From the NCBI GenBank assembly GCA_025667525.1, contig CM046881.1, positions 498,377,627 to 498,441,626 of the forward strand: DNA of 64,000 nt, in the 5' to 3' direction. Below the pieces are notes generated by a model, which saw only the letters and a program-made list of their open reading frames with translations, was not told the origin of the DNA and searched no databases. Source of the stretch: Glebionis coronaria (taxonomy: Eukaryota; Streptophyta; Magnoliopsida; Asterales; Asteraceae). The position numbers were made by a program, and so were the translations under genes. Positions 46,114-57,499 of the stretch are shown here, in pieces. Numbering within the stretch: the stretch's first letter is position 1; every line of letters starts with the position of its first letter.

Positions 46114-49100
46114 CTACTCCATTAAGATTTTGTGGGTACAAAATTTAGGATCGATCCCCTTAATGTCGGATAACTTCCACGCAATTGCCCCTTTGTGATC
46201 CTTTAGAACATCGACAAGTGCGGTTTTTTCATCATTCGAAAGTTCCTTCGCAATAATAACCGGAAACTTGTCACCATCCTCAAAATAGACATATTCGAGA
46301 TGAGGAGGTAAATCTTTCAACTCGAGGATAGGTGGTTCTTCAAGTGAAGATTTGGGCTCGATACTCATAACCTCCTCGGGTGGAGGAAATGGAAAATCGT
46401 TAAGAAAATCCTTGATAATCGAGAAGTCCTCATCGTTGTTGAGGTCTTCGTTGCAAGTACGTGGAACATCGAATTCTTCCAACGTAAAACTACCACCTTC
46501 AAATGGGGTGAAGGTTGGTGTCGAATTATCAAGAATTGGATCAAACATAGTGGGATTGCCACTAGTTTCTTCATCACCAAAACCTAGAACTTCTTGTGAG
46601 AATTCCTCGCAAACCACGTCGATCATATCAACGAGGTTTATGGTTGCAACGGAATAAACATGAGAAATTTGAGAGTTTTGAGTTGCGTTTATAACAAGTT
46701 CCTCGTCGTTGAAACGTAAGGTGATCTTTCTAGCATGAACATCAATCAAAGCCATAGACGTATCTAAAAAAGAACGACCTAAAATGAGAGGAACTTGAGG
46801 ATCCGTGGGAATATCAACAACGATAAAGTCTACGGGATAGTAGAACTTCCCCACTTTCACAAAAATGTCTTCCGCCAATCCACATGCGGGAATCGTAGAA
46901 TGGTAGGCCAACTCGATAGACATTAGTGAAGGAGTAAGATTAGGAAGATTGAGCGACTTGAAGATTGCAAGTGGCATAAAGTTAATGCTAGCACCAAGAT
47001 CGGCCAAGGTAAAGCATTCTTCCATATCTTGGATTGCACAAGGGATCAAAAATTTACCGGGATCACCGACTTTTTGAGGTATGCGATTAAGATAAACCGA
47101 CGAACAACTAGACAATTGGTGCAATTTCTCTTTGTTGTTCAACATAGTCTTAAAGTTAGCGGCAAATCGAGGCATCATGACCAAAGCATCGGCGAAACTC
47201 ACATTAAAGTGCAAATCCCGAAACATCTTCATAAAAAGCTCAAATTGGTAATTGTCGCGCTCTTGACGTTTCTCCTTTCTAAGTCTCGATGGATAGGGCA
47301 AAGGTGGTGTGGGTTGAGGCATAGGCATAGCCTTTGGAATCTCGGGTTCCAATGTTGGTAATGGGTCAACCGTAGGTGTGGCATGAGTGGTACTTCGTGG
47401 GATTGGGACATGCTCCTTTTGGACCACCACCTCGGGTTCTTCCTCAATTGCTTCCTCCGTAGGAGCAATTGGTTGAGGATTCGGTTCCTTAAGTGTCTTA
47501 CCACTACGTGTGGTAATCACTTTCATCTCACCCTTAGGGTTTGATACGGTGTTGCTAGGAAGACTACTCGAAGACGGTTTACACATATTTGCCGCAAACA
47601 TAGATGAGATTTTATCTTCAAACTTGGATTGCCTCTTCTCGACTTTAACCATTTCTTGTTTTATCTCATGTTTCCCTTGTTCCATTTTTTGTTGGTTTTG
47701 TTGTAACCTAGTTACGGTTCCTTCCATCTTGTTTGTGTGGATCTTAAGTTCATTAGCTAACTCATTTTTCAACTCTTTCTTCAAGTCGTTCTTAAACTTG
47801 GATCTTAGGCTAATGATTTCTCTTTGAATATTGTCAAACCTAGCATCATTCCCATTAGCGTATTCAACAAATTCATTTGGAAGATCTTTCAATGTTTGCA
47901 AACCTTTGTTGTTGTTTTGAAAATCATTTTGATTTTTGTTTGAAACTTGATTATTAGCCCCTTGATTACCATAGTTTCCCTTGTTGAAATTGATTTTGAA
48001 ACCAACTTGATTGTTGCGATAGTTGTTGTTAGCATTTTGATTTGAACCAAAACCCGGTGGAGTCAATTGATTAGAGCGGGTAACTTGACCGTTTTGGTTG
48101 TAAGTTCCCGTGGCCGCGTAGGCACTCGAAGTGTTACCACCGTTGGTAATGCACTCGGAGAAATCATGACCTACACCACAATACATGCATGAAAACTCAA
48201 CCGCTTTAGCCGTAGCGGGAGCACTTGGTTCACCAACTTTAAACTCAATCAAAAGTCCTTTAAGCTTATCAAAAATCTTGTTTTCCAAGTTCGCCTCAAT
48301 TTGGCAAGCATCGATGGTAGTAGACAAAGAAGGTGAAGCCGAAGACGAAGCCTTACGAACACTAGACGTGCTACGAGGACTATACACCTTAGATCTATTC
48401 TCAATTATCACCAAAGCTTCCTCAACCGTTTTACACAAAAAATTACCACCCGCGGCGGCATTTAAATAATCCCTTTCATGATCATTAAGTCCATTGTAAA
48501 ACGTGTCAATTTGATTCAAGTCGGAAAAACCGTGATGAGGACATTCATGTAACATTTCCTTAAACCTATTCCGAGCCGTTGAAAAACTTTCATTAAACTC
48601 TTGTGAAAATTTTGAAATCTCGTTTTTCAAATGCGTAGTCTTAGAGGGCGGAAAAAATTAGTTCACAAACTTAGACACGAGATCCTTCCATGTCAATATA
48701 GAATTGGGTGGCTCTTTCTCTAACCAAATTTTAGCGGGCCCCGCTAAGGAATACGGAAAAAGCATCATCTTAATCGAGTCATTCGAGACATCCTTAACCT
48801 TGCAAGTGGCGGTAAGGCGATTGAATTGGCGGATATGGTTGTGTGGATTGTCCTTCTCATCACCACGGAATTTGTTGTTTTGGATCATCGACAACAAACC
48901 CGTTTTCACCTCAAAATTCTCCGCAAGGATAGCGAGAATCACTATAGCCTCTCCATAACCCTCGGTGGGTGCTTGAAGTAACTCCATCATAGTTCGATTC
49001 ACCATGTTTGGTGCTTCTCTTACAATAGGTTCGTCAATAGGAGACTCCTCACTAGAAAGATTAGGAGTGGGAGTTTTGTTCTTTCGTTTACGTGCACGTC

Positions 49101-49122
49101 TTGCTTGATTACGAGTTAGCAT
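46114..49122 (-). pseudogene. Gag-protease of element C, one in-frame stop
   Basis: ATG 49122 (MLTRNQARRARKRK) opens a frame that continues to 46114 with a single TAA at 48658-48660 before FFPPSKTTHL. Domains: gag core (PHNHIRQFNRL, LFPYSLAGPAKIWLE), knuckle CMYCGVGHDFSEC at about 48135-48195, an Asn/Gln-rich segment, a coiled-coil helix (KKELKNELANELK) near 47700-47800, a Pro-rich linker, and the protease (CFTLADLGASINFMPL, VPLILGRSFLDT) at about 46750-47030. Length and order fit Athila gag-pro. Confidence 0.9.
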
Positions 49123-49849
49123 AAACGTCACGTACAACGAGGGGATAAACAAAGAAGATTCTTTTTGGTGTTTTGTATGTTTCAATTTTTTTGTGGTTTT
49201 TGATTGTATTAACCTTTTTGGATTTTGGTGAATGTATTAAGTAGACAAAAATCTACAATTATCCTCCTTAATCAAATCTCTTGATTAAAGAAGCCTCAAG
49301 GAATGAAAACGATCACGTGAAGTGAACTCCTTCGATGAATTTAGAACGTTGGTGGAACACCAAAACGTTCAAGAGGGTTTAATCAATTGAAACCAAGAAA
49401 ATATATATGATACTTAGTAATACTTTGGGCGGCAAAACCCTCGATTAGTTCTCAAAATCAAATACTCACAAGCAAGCGGGGAAACGAGGCGGCGCGAAGC
49501 ACTTAAGAGCCTTTTTCCTTAGGATATATTTTATAATATCCGCCTTATACCCACCTTATAGTTTGTATTTTTCAAAATTGAGCTTCACGAAAGTATTTAT
49601 CTATTTTTGCCTTTTTCTTTGGTTTGAGATTCGAATACAATGATTGGGTAATGACCTCCCAAGTCAAGGTTGTGATTTCTCACGTATTTGGAGTACTTGT
49701 GAATTTATTGTTCTACGTATACACTATAGTAATAGTATTCACACAAAAAAACAAAAACCGATAATACTTATTAGTATAGTGCTACTAATACAAATACTAT
49801 TTTGGTTAGTATATAAAAACAACAATTCCAAATCAAAACACAACACGCC

Positions 49850-49867
49850 TCCCCAGCAGCGGCGCCA
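49850..49867 (-). other. Primer binding site of element C
   Basis: The minus strand reads TGGCGCCGCTGCTGGGGA, the Athila-type PBS, three bases inside the LTR. The leader from here to the gag ATG at 49122 (about 730 bp) shows no ORF of interest. Confidence 0.8.
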
Positions 49868-49870
49868 AAA

Positions 49871-50250
49871 TGATAGTTGAGTTTTTACATCTTTTAGGAA
49901 AAAGAGTGTAATTAGGGCAAGTGTTAACAAGTAGTCTAGGAAAACCACAAGTTATGACCCTAAAATGGGGATCGTTCTCAAGGAGGCTTAGTGTGTGTGT
50001 AATGAATTGATTATCTTTGTGATTATATTTGTGAGAAAGAAAAATAGAAATGGGATAAGAAGAGAATGACGGTTATAATGACGGATTACACTAAGACGAT
50101 AAAGGCGTACACGTAAAACCGTAAAAAGCACCAAAATTAAAATTTTACCCTAAAAATTCTTAATATAGTGTCTACAATCCAGGAAAAATATAAAAACTTA
50201 GAAAATCAGACTTTTAGTTTTTAACAATAAAATAATATTAAAATATTATA
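49871..50250 (-). repeat. 5' LTR of element C, inner end only
   Basis: Matches the 3' LTR from its TGATAGTTGAG end, lacks about 330 bp present in the 3' LTR (37631-37960), and stops where element D begins. The remainder should lie beyond D, outside the window. Confidence 0.85.
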
Positions 50251-50582
50251 TGTAGAATATTGATAACCTATGAATCTATGAAGTGGGTTGATGTTTTCTA
50301 GTGAGAGAAACTAGAGAGAGAAAGTGAGAGAATCTGTGAAAGATTTTATTAATATGAAAGTGCTAAATGAAACAACAACCAACCCCTTTCCTTAGTGGAA
50401 AGGGGTATTTATAGTACCAAGCTAAACATGGGCTTGGGCCGGTCCATGACAAGCCCATGGACCGGTTCTTACTTAAGTTAATAAGTAACTAACAACTATT
50501 ATCTAACTACGAGCTATTACAACATGAATATTATTGTGGAGTGACCGATACTTCTAATATACGTAAAAACGTATTTCTAACA
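50251..50582 (-). repeat. 3' LTR of element D (332 bp)
   Basis: TGTAGAATATTG at the left, ...TTTCTAACA at the right next to the PPT. It shares TATA placement (ACTATAAATACCCC on the minus strand at about 50404-50417) and the 3'-terminal block with element A's LTR. The left flank is C's LTR (TTATA at 50246-50250, the expected target duplication). Confidence 0.85.
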
Positions 50583-50593
50583 ATCTCCCCCTA
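50583..50593 (-). other. Polypurine tract of element D
   Basis: The minus strand reads TAGGGGGAGAT immediately before the 3' LTR, identical to element A's tract. Confidence 0.8.
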
Positions 50594-52840
50594 AGGGAGG
50601 TCACTCCACGTTTACAAAGTTCTAAACCTAGCATACTATACTAAGTCTTCGTTCTTTAGCTCGTAGTCTTTTCTTCTTTTCTTTCTTTTGTCGTGAATAT
50701 GTTGATTTGATCTTTTTGGCTTTGACTTGAGAGCATTGTTCTTTGGCCTTTCACGTGCGATCTTTGCCTTTCTTGTGAACTTTGCCTCCTCGTGACTTCA
50801 TGTTCCACACACTTACGTCTTTTTGTTGAATTCTCGAAAGCTTCAGAATTTGGTACAGCGGAAGACTTCATCTTGAACTTTCTTGAATTTTTGCTGAACT
50901 TTGTTGCAAAAGACATAAGCATGTGGGAACGACTTTTACAGGAACACCGCAACACCACCGTCTTCACTGGTACACAGCAACGCCACCGTCTTCAACAGGT
51001 ACACCGCAACGCCACCGTCTTTAGCAAGTACACAGCAACGACACGAATAAAATGGCTTTGAACATTTTATTCTAATTCGGTAGCATTTTACCTCCAGTCG
51101 GTGAAGACCGTTGGATGATATTAGATATCGTACCCGTGATGGATAGTTTCAATTAAGTAACTTCCTGACAGGATTTCGCGGGTAAACCCGTTCTCTTTAT
51201 TCGACCGTCCAAAGCTGACTGCGAACATAAAGAGTGAATCACTTGGATAAATTATCCTTGTGATTAAAAGCCGTCAATTCATGAAACCTGGAACAAGTGA
51301 ATTTCAATTAATATTTTCACCATCGTTGCTTTCCAGTTGTCACGAGCTCAATTCATAAAGAATCTTGCACGTTACCTACCAAGTGCTGTTTGATGTTGAC
51401 ACTAGAAGGATTTCCACTCGTCACTGTGGTCAATAAAGAGTCACTCTGAGTGTTCTGGCAAGATCATATGATAATGCGAAGAGGCCTGGAACGAGTTTAA
51501 GTTCAATTAAGAATTAAACCACTGATACCTTCCAGTTTTTCACAAGATTGGTTCTAAAAGAACCGCACGTGTAACCTACCATGAGCTTGTTTGATGTTGG
51601 CTCAAGCAGGATTTCCATCTTCATTGTAATACTTGCGTATTACTCGGATGTTCTGGCAATATTACAGGAATATTGCGTAGGACTCATGAAAATCTCTTAC
51701 TTTTCACAGTGTGTGAGAAAGCAAGGAATAAATGGAAAGTGTCCTAATGAGACTTTTGATGATCTCTTGGCTCTAGACTCGATTGTGCGTTTTGATTTAG
51801 TGAGCGATGGCTGGAGAGGAGTGCCATCTTTTCAATACCAGTCTATTCGGAGTGAATAAACCAATAGATAACGTGTTGATCTCCGTGTGATTAAAACAAA
51901 TACCTTTTGAGAGATATTTGAGTTAGCTGGGAAGGGTTGTGCATTGCATCACTGGGTCCATGATGTCTTTCTTCAATACCGAGAATCATTAGCAAAAATG
52001 ACCTCAATAGCATATGTATTGACCCGGTTTCTGCCTAAAGTTGTAAGGAGGGCTTCTTTCTTTACACCCTTTATCTTTACATTTCTTTTTCATTCTTCAA
52101 CCCCTTCAATGCTTACCAATACGTCATCACTAGCACCTTGTTGTGATTGTTCCAGTGCTAGCTTAAGTACTTGGTCGGCATTCAGCTACGTTCACATTCT
52201 TTCTCCATCTTTCCTAGGACTTCTAATTCTATCTAAGGAATTGTCCTTGGGAAGATTCCATCGGCTCTGATGAATCATCGGACTAAACCTATTCCTACCA
52301 CCCTTTTGTCACCACATCCGTCGTGAATTAAGCGTGTTTTGGGAAGGAATTGCCACCATGAAAGATCATTGAAAATCACCTAAAGTACTTGTGATATTGA
52401 AATCAAAAGTTTTGTACCTTAGGTGTTTTGTTCATCAAAAACGCTCCCCCTTAACACGTGCTTAACACATATTAAGTTGGATAATCTTTAAGTCTTTTTC
52501 ATCTTTTAGCCAAGTATCACTTACGTCTCCTTAATCCCATTTTCTCCCCTTATCCAAAATGTTAACCATTAATATTTGGGATATTGAATGGATTAACCGG
52601 TATTTGGGTAAAAATGAAATCGATGTTTGGCCATAGAACAAGTTATTGCTCCCCCTTAAGTTAATAAGGGATGGTTGTAGTGCTTTAGTATGATATATTT
52701 TGAAAGATTTAGAATCTCGTGAGAAATTCTTGAAAAATTATCATACCTTAACACTACAACAAGCCATTAAAGCACATTATTCACAAATATACATATTCAC
52801 AAATAATACCAATATAGAGTGACCTGAAATGTACAACCCA
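50594..52840 (-). other. 3' non-coding region of element D
   Basis: Homologous to A's 20611-22440 with no ORF. It contains the same duplicated unit of about 200 bp (around 51320 and 51520), the hairpin CGGGTAAACCCG (about 51179) and a GATATTAGATATC palindrome (about 51117). Two extra PPT-like tracts (GGGGGAGC on the minus strand) occur at 52443-52453 and 52649-52660, just downstream of the large ORF. Confidence 0.7.
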
Positions 52841-55800
52841 TTAGATGGATCGTTGCAGTGTCCTGTAGTGCACTCCATATGGTCTACCACCCACAAATCT
52901 TTCCAAGCTCCTCATCAATCTACGTTCACGGAGCTTCTGATCGATCTTCTTGATGACATACTTTGCCATCTGCCGGTAACCTGGATGCCAATCCTCCGTC
53001 ATTTCTGGCAAAGTCCCACCCGAGTTCAGATGCTCCAACTTTCCTCTGACTTGTATAAGAGTTCCATCACTATACTTGTGGAGCTCCCCCACCCTCATAA
53101 ACTTCATCAAACCTCGACTGTTCAAGTAGAAGATGCCGTAATTCGGGACAGAAATGCCGGTATAGGGACATCTTGCTACATGTTGAGGTAACACTTGATT
53201 CACAGGACGGGTTAAATTGAGCTTCCTCTGATAGCTTTCGACTCCCAACTGAAGATCTTCAACTCGTGTCTTGATGACAACGCTTCGTTTGAACATACAA
53301 AGTGCTGTATTCAAAGCAATGAGGTCTTCACGAGGAATATGTGTGAGTTGATCTCTGGTCATCAGAAGCAGCATATCTTCGATATCCTCAAGGCGAATGA
53401 TGGAAAAATCTCCCTGCTGGATTTTGTATTCCCTGTCATCCTCCCTTTTCAAACGAATCTCCGTCACATGATAATAGCCATTTTTGGCTTCTGTTTTCAT
53501 TCCTAAGATGCTGGAGATGCGGATGTCGGATCTAACTTTGCTTCCAGAATTGACCAAGCAGCAACCCCTGTACGCCCTTCGGACTCGTTCGTCCCAATGA
53601 GATGCACCTATGACAGCATACATATCATAATTACGATTTATCTTAGGGACCCAGAGTCGGTTTACCTTTTCCTCGATAAAGGGTATAGTCCCCCAGTTGG
53701 CAGCTTTCAGCAATGTCAGGGATGTTGCGTACTTTGATGACCCCTTCAGTAGATACACCAGATCATTGGTGACAAAGAAGTCAAGAGCAATCTGATTATC
53801 TTGATCCATTGGAGGTGGAGCTCTTTCTGATTCATGAAGACCTGGCCGTTGAACGGTATTCAGAGCCTTCAGGATCTCCTCGGCATAATATTCGAACTCC
53901 ATTTGGGTCAACCGGGTTTTGGCGCGAAGTCTTTTATCCTTCAGTACTTTCTTCACCAAAGATGGAGTAACCGAAGTCTTATACTCATGAGCAAGGAATG
54001 CACATAAGTCAATCGGACTTCGGATACGAAGATACAAGACATCTTTGTCGGCGTCGGTGATCGGATCATACTGCGCCGCTACCGTGATCCAAGCCTGTGG
54101 TGGAGCAGTCTCGTCGATCTCCAACGTGTCCTCCCAGTTCCTTGTGCTTGGTTCAGGAATAGTAGATTGTGGGTTTTGTTGCTGAGGAGTGGAGACGTGA
54201 ACATCTGCTTGTTCAGATTCAGGCATTTCAGCAGTGTCATGGACGGGTGAGTGTTGTGCTGCTTCAGGTTCGGTTACCGATTCTGCAATCACAGGAGTAA
54301 CAACACAAGAACTAACGGGGTTAGTGGTAATAGGTATTGATGCATGGATAAATGTACCAGGAATAGATGACCCTGTAGTGGCATTCACGTCATGGCGCCA
54401 CTTCGATCGTCTGGATTCCGTGGATGTAGATTTCTCCTTTGGTGCTGCATCTTTCTTTGACTTGGTGCCAGACTTAACCACTTTCTTTGAGCTGGCGCCC
54501 TTATCCCCTTTCTCACGCTGTTCACCTTTATCCGCATTGCTCCCCTTAACACTCTCCTGGTGACCATCACCACCATCGTTACCATCATTATCATCATCAT
54601 CTGCATCCTCATCATCATCATCCTCATCCTCATCCTCATCATCATTTTCATCATCCTTATCATTATCATCATCCTCATCATTATCATCCTCATCATCCTC
54701 ATCATCATCCTCATTCTTATCTTCTTCTTCTTCTTCTTCCTCCTCTCCACCAGTACCCTCGTCTTCCTCACTCTCTTCCCGTTCTTCCTCAGGGAGAATG
54801 TGGTAGGGTACCACACTTCCAAATGTTTTGAACAACTTATCATCCTCCATGATAGCATCATTCAATGATTTGTAGAGAGCCCGTTGAATCCTCGATTTAT
54901 CAAACGATCCAAGTTCCACCATACGAGCCTTAAGGATTTTCTTCAGTTCAAAATCCGTCAAGTCATATGCGATCTTGTAGGCGGCTTCTGAAGGATTGGA
55001 TGATTTGATCATCAAGTTATCAGCAGCAAGCGTCTTTAAATCATCACGCAGTTTAGGCATTAGGGATTCAACGAAGTCTTTCACTCTCTGCTCAATAGTA
55101 GCTTCAAGAGCGTCTTTTTGTTCTTTAAGGTCATCCTTAATAGCTTTAAGTCTCTTGATTCGTGCTTGATGCCTATTAGCTTCATCCTTTTTAACCTGAG
55201 CAAGTTCCTCTGCATGAGCTTTACGTGTAGCTTCCATGTCTGCAGCGAACTTGGCAATCAACTCTTCTTGAGCCTTCTTAGATGCTTCTTCACTTTGAGC
55301 TCGTCTTTGTAACTCTTGGCGAAGTTCATCCATTTCTCTCTTTTGATTATCCATGTGTTTATCCAACATCTCGGCCATCACTATTGCTGCCATTGCAGAT
55401 GTTGCAGAGCTGCTCTGGGTTGAGGGAATAGGCTCGGTTGTGACTGCGGTGCTAAGGATGGGCGTTGGTGGTGGTGGAGGAAGTGGTGTAGAAACCTGTT
55501 TGGTTGGTAAGGGTTGAGTTGGTGGAGGTTGAGTTGTTAAAGGTTGAGTAGATGCCTTTTCAATACCAGCTGAAACAGGGATTGATGGCTCCTTCGAAGT
55601 GGAATAATATTCAGGTGACCCAAACTCGTCAACATCATCAGGTTCCATGTACTCATCCTCAACGTCTACTCTTACACCTGAACCACTACCACCAGTATCT
55701 TTCCTGCTCCTTTGAATGGCTATCTTCATTATTTGTTTCTCAGTTTTCTCAAGAGCAGGATCAGCAATATCTTCTTCGTCACGCAGACGCATCTCATCAG

Positions 55801-56809
55801 CCTTACCCTTTCCTTTCTTACCCTCTGTCTTCTTCTTCTTGGTTTTGGGCTCAGGTAAATCTGCTTGCTTCCTTTTACCTTTGCTTTTAACCGTGGTAGA
55901 TGAGTCTTCACCTGCTAGAAGGCTTGCTCGTTGATTGTCAATTTCCGTGAGCAAGTTCTTGTAATCATCAGATTCAATAATCTCATCGGTCAGAAGATGA
56001 CTGGGAATGGGACCAGGAATAACCGTATTCGAATGAGTCTCCTGCCTTAAGTCTACCAAATCATCATCATCTATCATGTGGTGACGACTACCTGCACGCT
56101 TGTTAATGGATGCATCGTTTTCCATAAAGTAATGTATGATCAACTTAATAAACCTAGGGTATTGGTAAGTTTTAACTTTACCCTTTGTGTTAGTGAAGAG
56201 TTGAAAAGTGAACTCCTCCCATAGCAGTGATGCATAATCGATACCCATACCTTTAAACATACCATAAAACATCTTGATGATTGGTGGACGAACAACATCA
56301 TACCCAGTTGTTTTGGGTGTTAAACATCGGCTTAGAATCCCAAAAATAGCTTTCCATGGTTGACCAATTTTGGCAGTAGTAAACTCAGACGGGGTTCGTA
56401 TGTCAAGACATCCAATGGCGGTGAACATCTCCATGATCTGGTCCTTGGTTGGGTTGGGTGAGTATGATGGTAGACCTTTGAGTATCGGTCGAAATCCAAA
56501 GATCTTTCTGAAGTCTGACACAGTAAGCGTTTGCTGCTTGTTGTCCAAGGAAAAAGTGATCTTGTTCGACGTCCTCTCTTTGGTAGCCCAGAACTCGTAA
56601 AGATATTCATAGGGCACCGAAGCACTTCTCCTTAGCGCATACTTGAAGTGAGATTTATCAAGCATGGCTGTAGCTACCTTAAAGCCATTATGGGTAGAGT
56701 GAGATACCTCCTTCAGACGGAAGTTGTTTGGAACAAACTTTAGAGTCTTGGCTTCAGCAATGGCGGCGGCTCTGTTGTCTTGTAGTTGTTGTACGGTAGG
56801 GTTAGTCAT
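52841..56809 (-). CDS. Large third ORF (1322 aa) of copia element D, function unknown
   Basis: One uninterrupted frame from ATG 56809, between pol and the 3' LTR, where env-like genes occur in some copia elements. Seen: an N-terminal domain at residues 30-290 (FKVATAMLDKSHF, YEFWAT, PWKAIFGILSRCL, FIKLIIHYFM); basic, NLS-like clusters at 308-338; a Pro/Thr/Gln-rich linker at 405-470; a coiled coil at about 475-580; a D/E run at 674-745; Ser/Thr/Lys linkers; a C-terminal module at 900-1322 (RIRSPIDLCAFLAHEY, LEDIEDMLLLM, RVEDLQLGVESYQRKLN, LMRSLERFVGGRPYG). No signal peptide or membrane span is evident, so a classical envelope role is unsupported. From memory, similar proteins recur beside copia pol genes in Asteraceae genomes. 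Element A lacks it. Confidence 0.85.
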   Translation of the reverse strand: MTNPTVQQLQDNRAAAIAEAKTLKFVPNNFRLKEVSHSTHNGFKVATAMLDKSHFKYALRRSASVPYEYLYEFWATKERTSNKITFSLDNKQQTLTVSDFRKIFGFRPILKGLPSYSPNPTKDQIMEMFTAIGCLDIRTPSEFTTAKIGQPWKAIFGILSRCLTPKTTGYDVVRPPIIKMFYGMFKGMGIDYASLLWEEFTFQLFTNTKGKVKTYQYPRFIKLIIHYFMENDASINKRAGSRHHMIDDDDLVDLRQETHSNTVIPGPIPSHLLTDEIIESDDYKNLLTEIDNQRASLLAGEDSSTTVKSKGKRKQADLPEPKTKKKKTEGKKGKGKADEMRLRDEEDIADPALEKTEKQIMKIAIQRSRKDTGGSGSGVRVDVEDEYMEPDDVDEFGSPEYYSTSKEPSIPVSAGIEKASTQPLTTQPPPTQPLPTKQVSTPLPPPPPTPILSTAVTTEPIPSTQSSSATSAMAAIVMAEMLDKHMDNQKREMDELRQELQRRAQSEEASKKAQEELIAKFAADMEATRKAHAEELAQVKKDEANRHQARIKRLKAIKDDLKEQKDALEATIEQRVKDFVESLMPKLRDDLKTLAADNLMIKSSNPSEAAYKIAYDLTDFELKKILKARMVELGSFDKSRIQRALYKSLNDAIMEDDKLFKTFGSVVPYHILPEEEREESEEDEGTGGEEEEEEEEDKNEDDDEDDEDDNDEDDDNDKDDENDDEDEDEDDDDEDADDDDNDGNDGGDGHQESVKGSNADKGEQREKGDKGASSKKVVKSGTKSKKDAAPKEKSTSTESRRSKWRHDVNATTGSSIPGTFIHASIPITTNPVSSCVVTPVIAESVTEPEAAQHSPVHDTAEMPESEQADVHVSTPQQQNPQSTIPEPSTRNWEDTLEIDETAPPQAWITVAAQYDPITDADKDVLYLRIRSPIDLCAFLAHEYKTSVTPSLVKKVLKDKRLRAKTRLTQMEFEYYAEEILKALNTVQRPGLHESERAPPPMDQDNQIALDFFVTNDLVYLLKGSSKYATSLTLLKAANWGTIPFIEEKVNRLWVPKINRNYDMYAVIGASHWDERVRRAYRGCCLVNSGSKVRSDIRISSILGMKTEAKNGYYHVTEIRLKREDDREYKIQQGDFSIIRLEDIEDMLLLMTRDQLTHIPREDLIALNTALCMFKRSVVIKTRVEDLQLGVESYQRKLNLTRPVNQVLPQHVARCPYTGISVPNYGIFYLNSRGLMKFMRVGELHKYSDGTLIQVRGKLEHLNSGGTLPEMTEDWHPGYRQMAKYVIKKIDQKLRERRLMRSLERFVGGRPYGVHYRTLQRSI
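54583..54750 (-). repeat. Trinucleotide low-complexity run coding Asp/Glu in the large ORF
   Basis: An imperfect GAT/GAG/GAA run (ATC/CTC/TTC on the plus strand) encoding an acidic tract of about 60 residues. On the plus strand the same DNA gives a meaningless poly-Ile frame. Such runs change length easily while staying in frame. Confidence 0.85.
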
Positions 56810-56814
56810 CGTCT

Positions 56815-56817
56815 CTG
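56815..56817 (-). promoter_or_regulatory. Candidate 3' splice acceptor before the large ORF
   Basis: On the minus strand a U-rich tract (TTTGTGTTTTATCTTAAG) ends in CAG, and the ATG follows five bases later. This would place the large ORF first in a spliced subgenomic RNA. Only the motif is seen; splicing itself is inference. Confidence 0.35.
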
Positions 56818-57059
56818 CTTAAGATAAAACACAAAGGTTGATACAAACAAGTATGGATATCATTATGACTTTAAACCTAAGCATTGTACATATGACATAA
56901 TCCCTTAAGCTTTGAAATCATTCAAACATCTTCTATTCGGAATAATCACACAATTCGGAATAATAGGCCTATGCGGAACATAAGTCTATTCGGAACATAG
57001 ATCCTATTCGGAATAAAATACTCTATTCGGAACATTTGGGCTATGCGGAATAAATTCCC

Positions 57060-57490
57060 CATTCAGAACTTTTTGGCCTATGCGGAATAAATTCCCATTC
57101 GGAACTTTTGCCCTATTCGGAACATTTGCCCTATTCGGAACATTTGCCCTATTCGGAACATTTGCCCTATTCGGAACATTTGCCCTATTCGGAACATTTG
57201 CCCTATTCGGAACATTTGCCCTATTCGGAACATTTGCCCTATTCGGAACATTTGCCCTATTCGGAACATTTGCCCTATTCGGAACATTTGCCCCATTCGG
57301 AACATTTGCCCTATTCGGAACATTTGCCCTATTCGGAACATTTGCCCTATTCGGAACATTTGCCTATTCGGAACATTTTCCCTATTCGGAACTTTTTCCC
57401 TATGCGGAACTTTTTTCCCTATGCGGAACTTTTTTCCCTATGCGGAACTTTTGCCCTATGCGGAAAAAAACTGTTCTATTCGGAAAAACT
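57060..57490. repeat. 18-bp tandem array upstream of the large ORF
   Basis: About 15 head-to-tail copies of CCCTATTCGGAACATTTG at 57112-57365, with degenerate, more spaced copies (TATGCGGAACTTTT types) on both sides from about 56935 to 57500. The unit is a multiple of three, so one minus-strand frame (57078-57359) is open as repeated MFRIGQ. It lies between pol and the large ORF. Confidence 0.9.
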
Positions 57491-57499
57491 GCTTTTATG

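Larger units (their letters stand above)
37350..50250 (-). mobile_element. Element C: Ty3/gypsy Athila-like retrotransposon
   Basis: Minus-strand order: 5' LTR (interrupted by D at 50251), PBS at 49850-49867, gag-protease, RT-RNase H, integrase, 3' non-coding region, 3' LTR (41586 to 37350). The CMYC-GVGH-C type knuckle, LADLGAS protease, pol motifs and PBS fit Athila. Few breaks per kilobase suggest a moderately young copy; over the shared first 288 bp the LTRs differ at about five bases plus one indel. It is inserted in element B's leader. Confidence 0.88.

Noticed and set aside
52829..53191. Plus-strand ORF of 120 codons at the end of the large ORF
   Set aside because: Antisense to the conserved C-terminal module; no independent support.
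54560..54868. Plus-strand ORF rich in Ile that looks like a membrane protein
   Set aside because: It is the complement of the GAT/GAG run encoding the acidic tract of the large ORF; composition explains it.
57060..57490. CRISPR-like array
   Set aside because: Repeats are contiguous with no unique spacers, and the context is a plant retrotransposon. The 38-bp array at 31500-31800 is rejected for the same reason.
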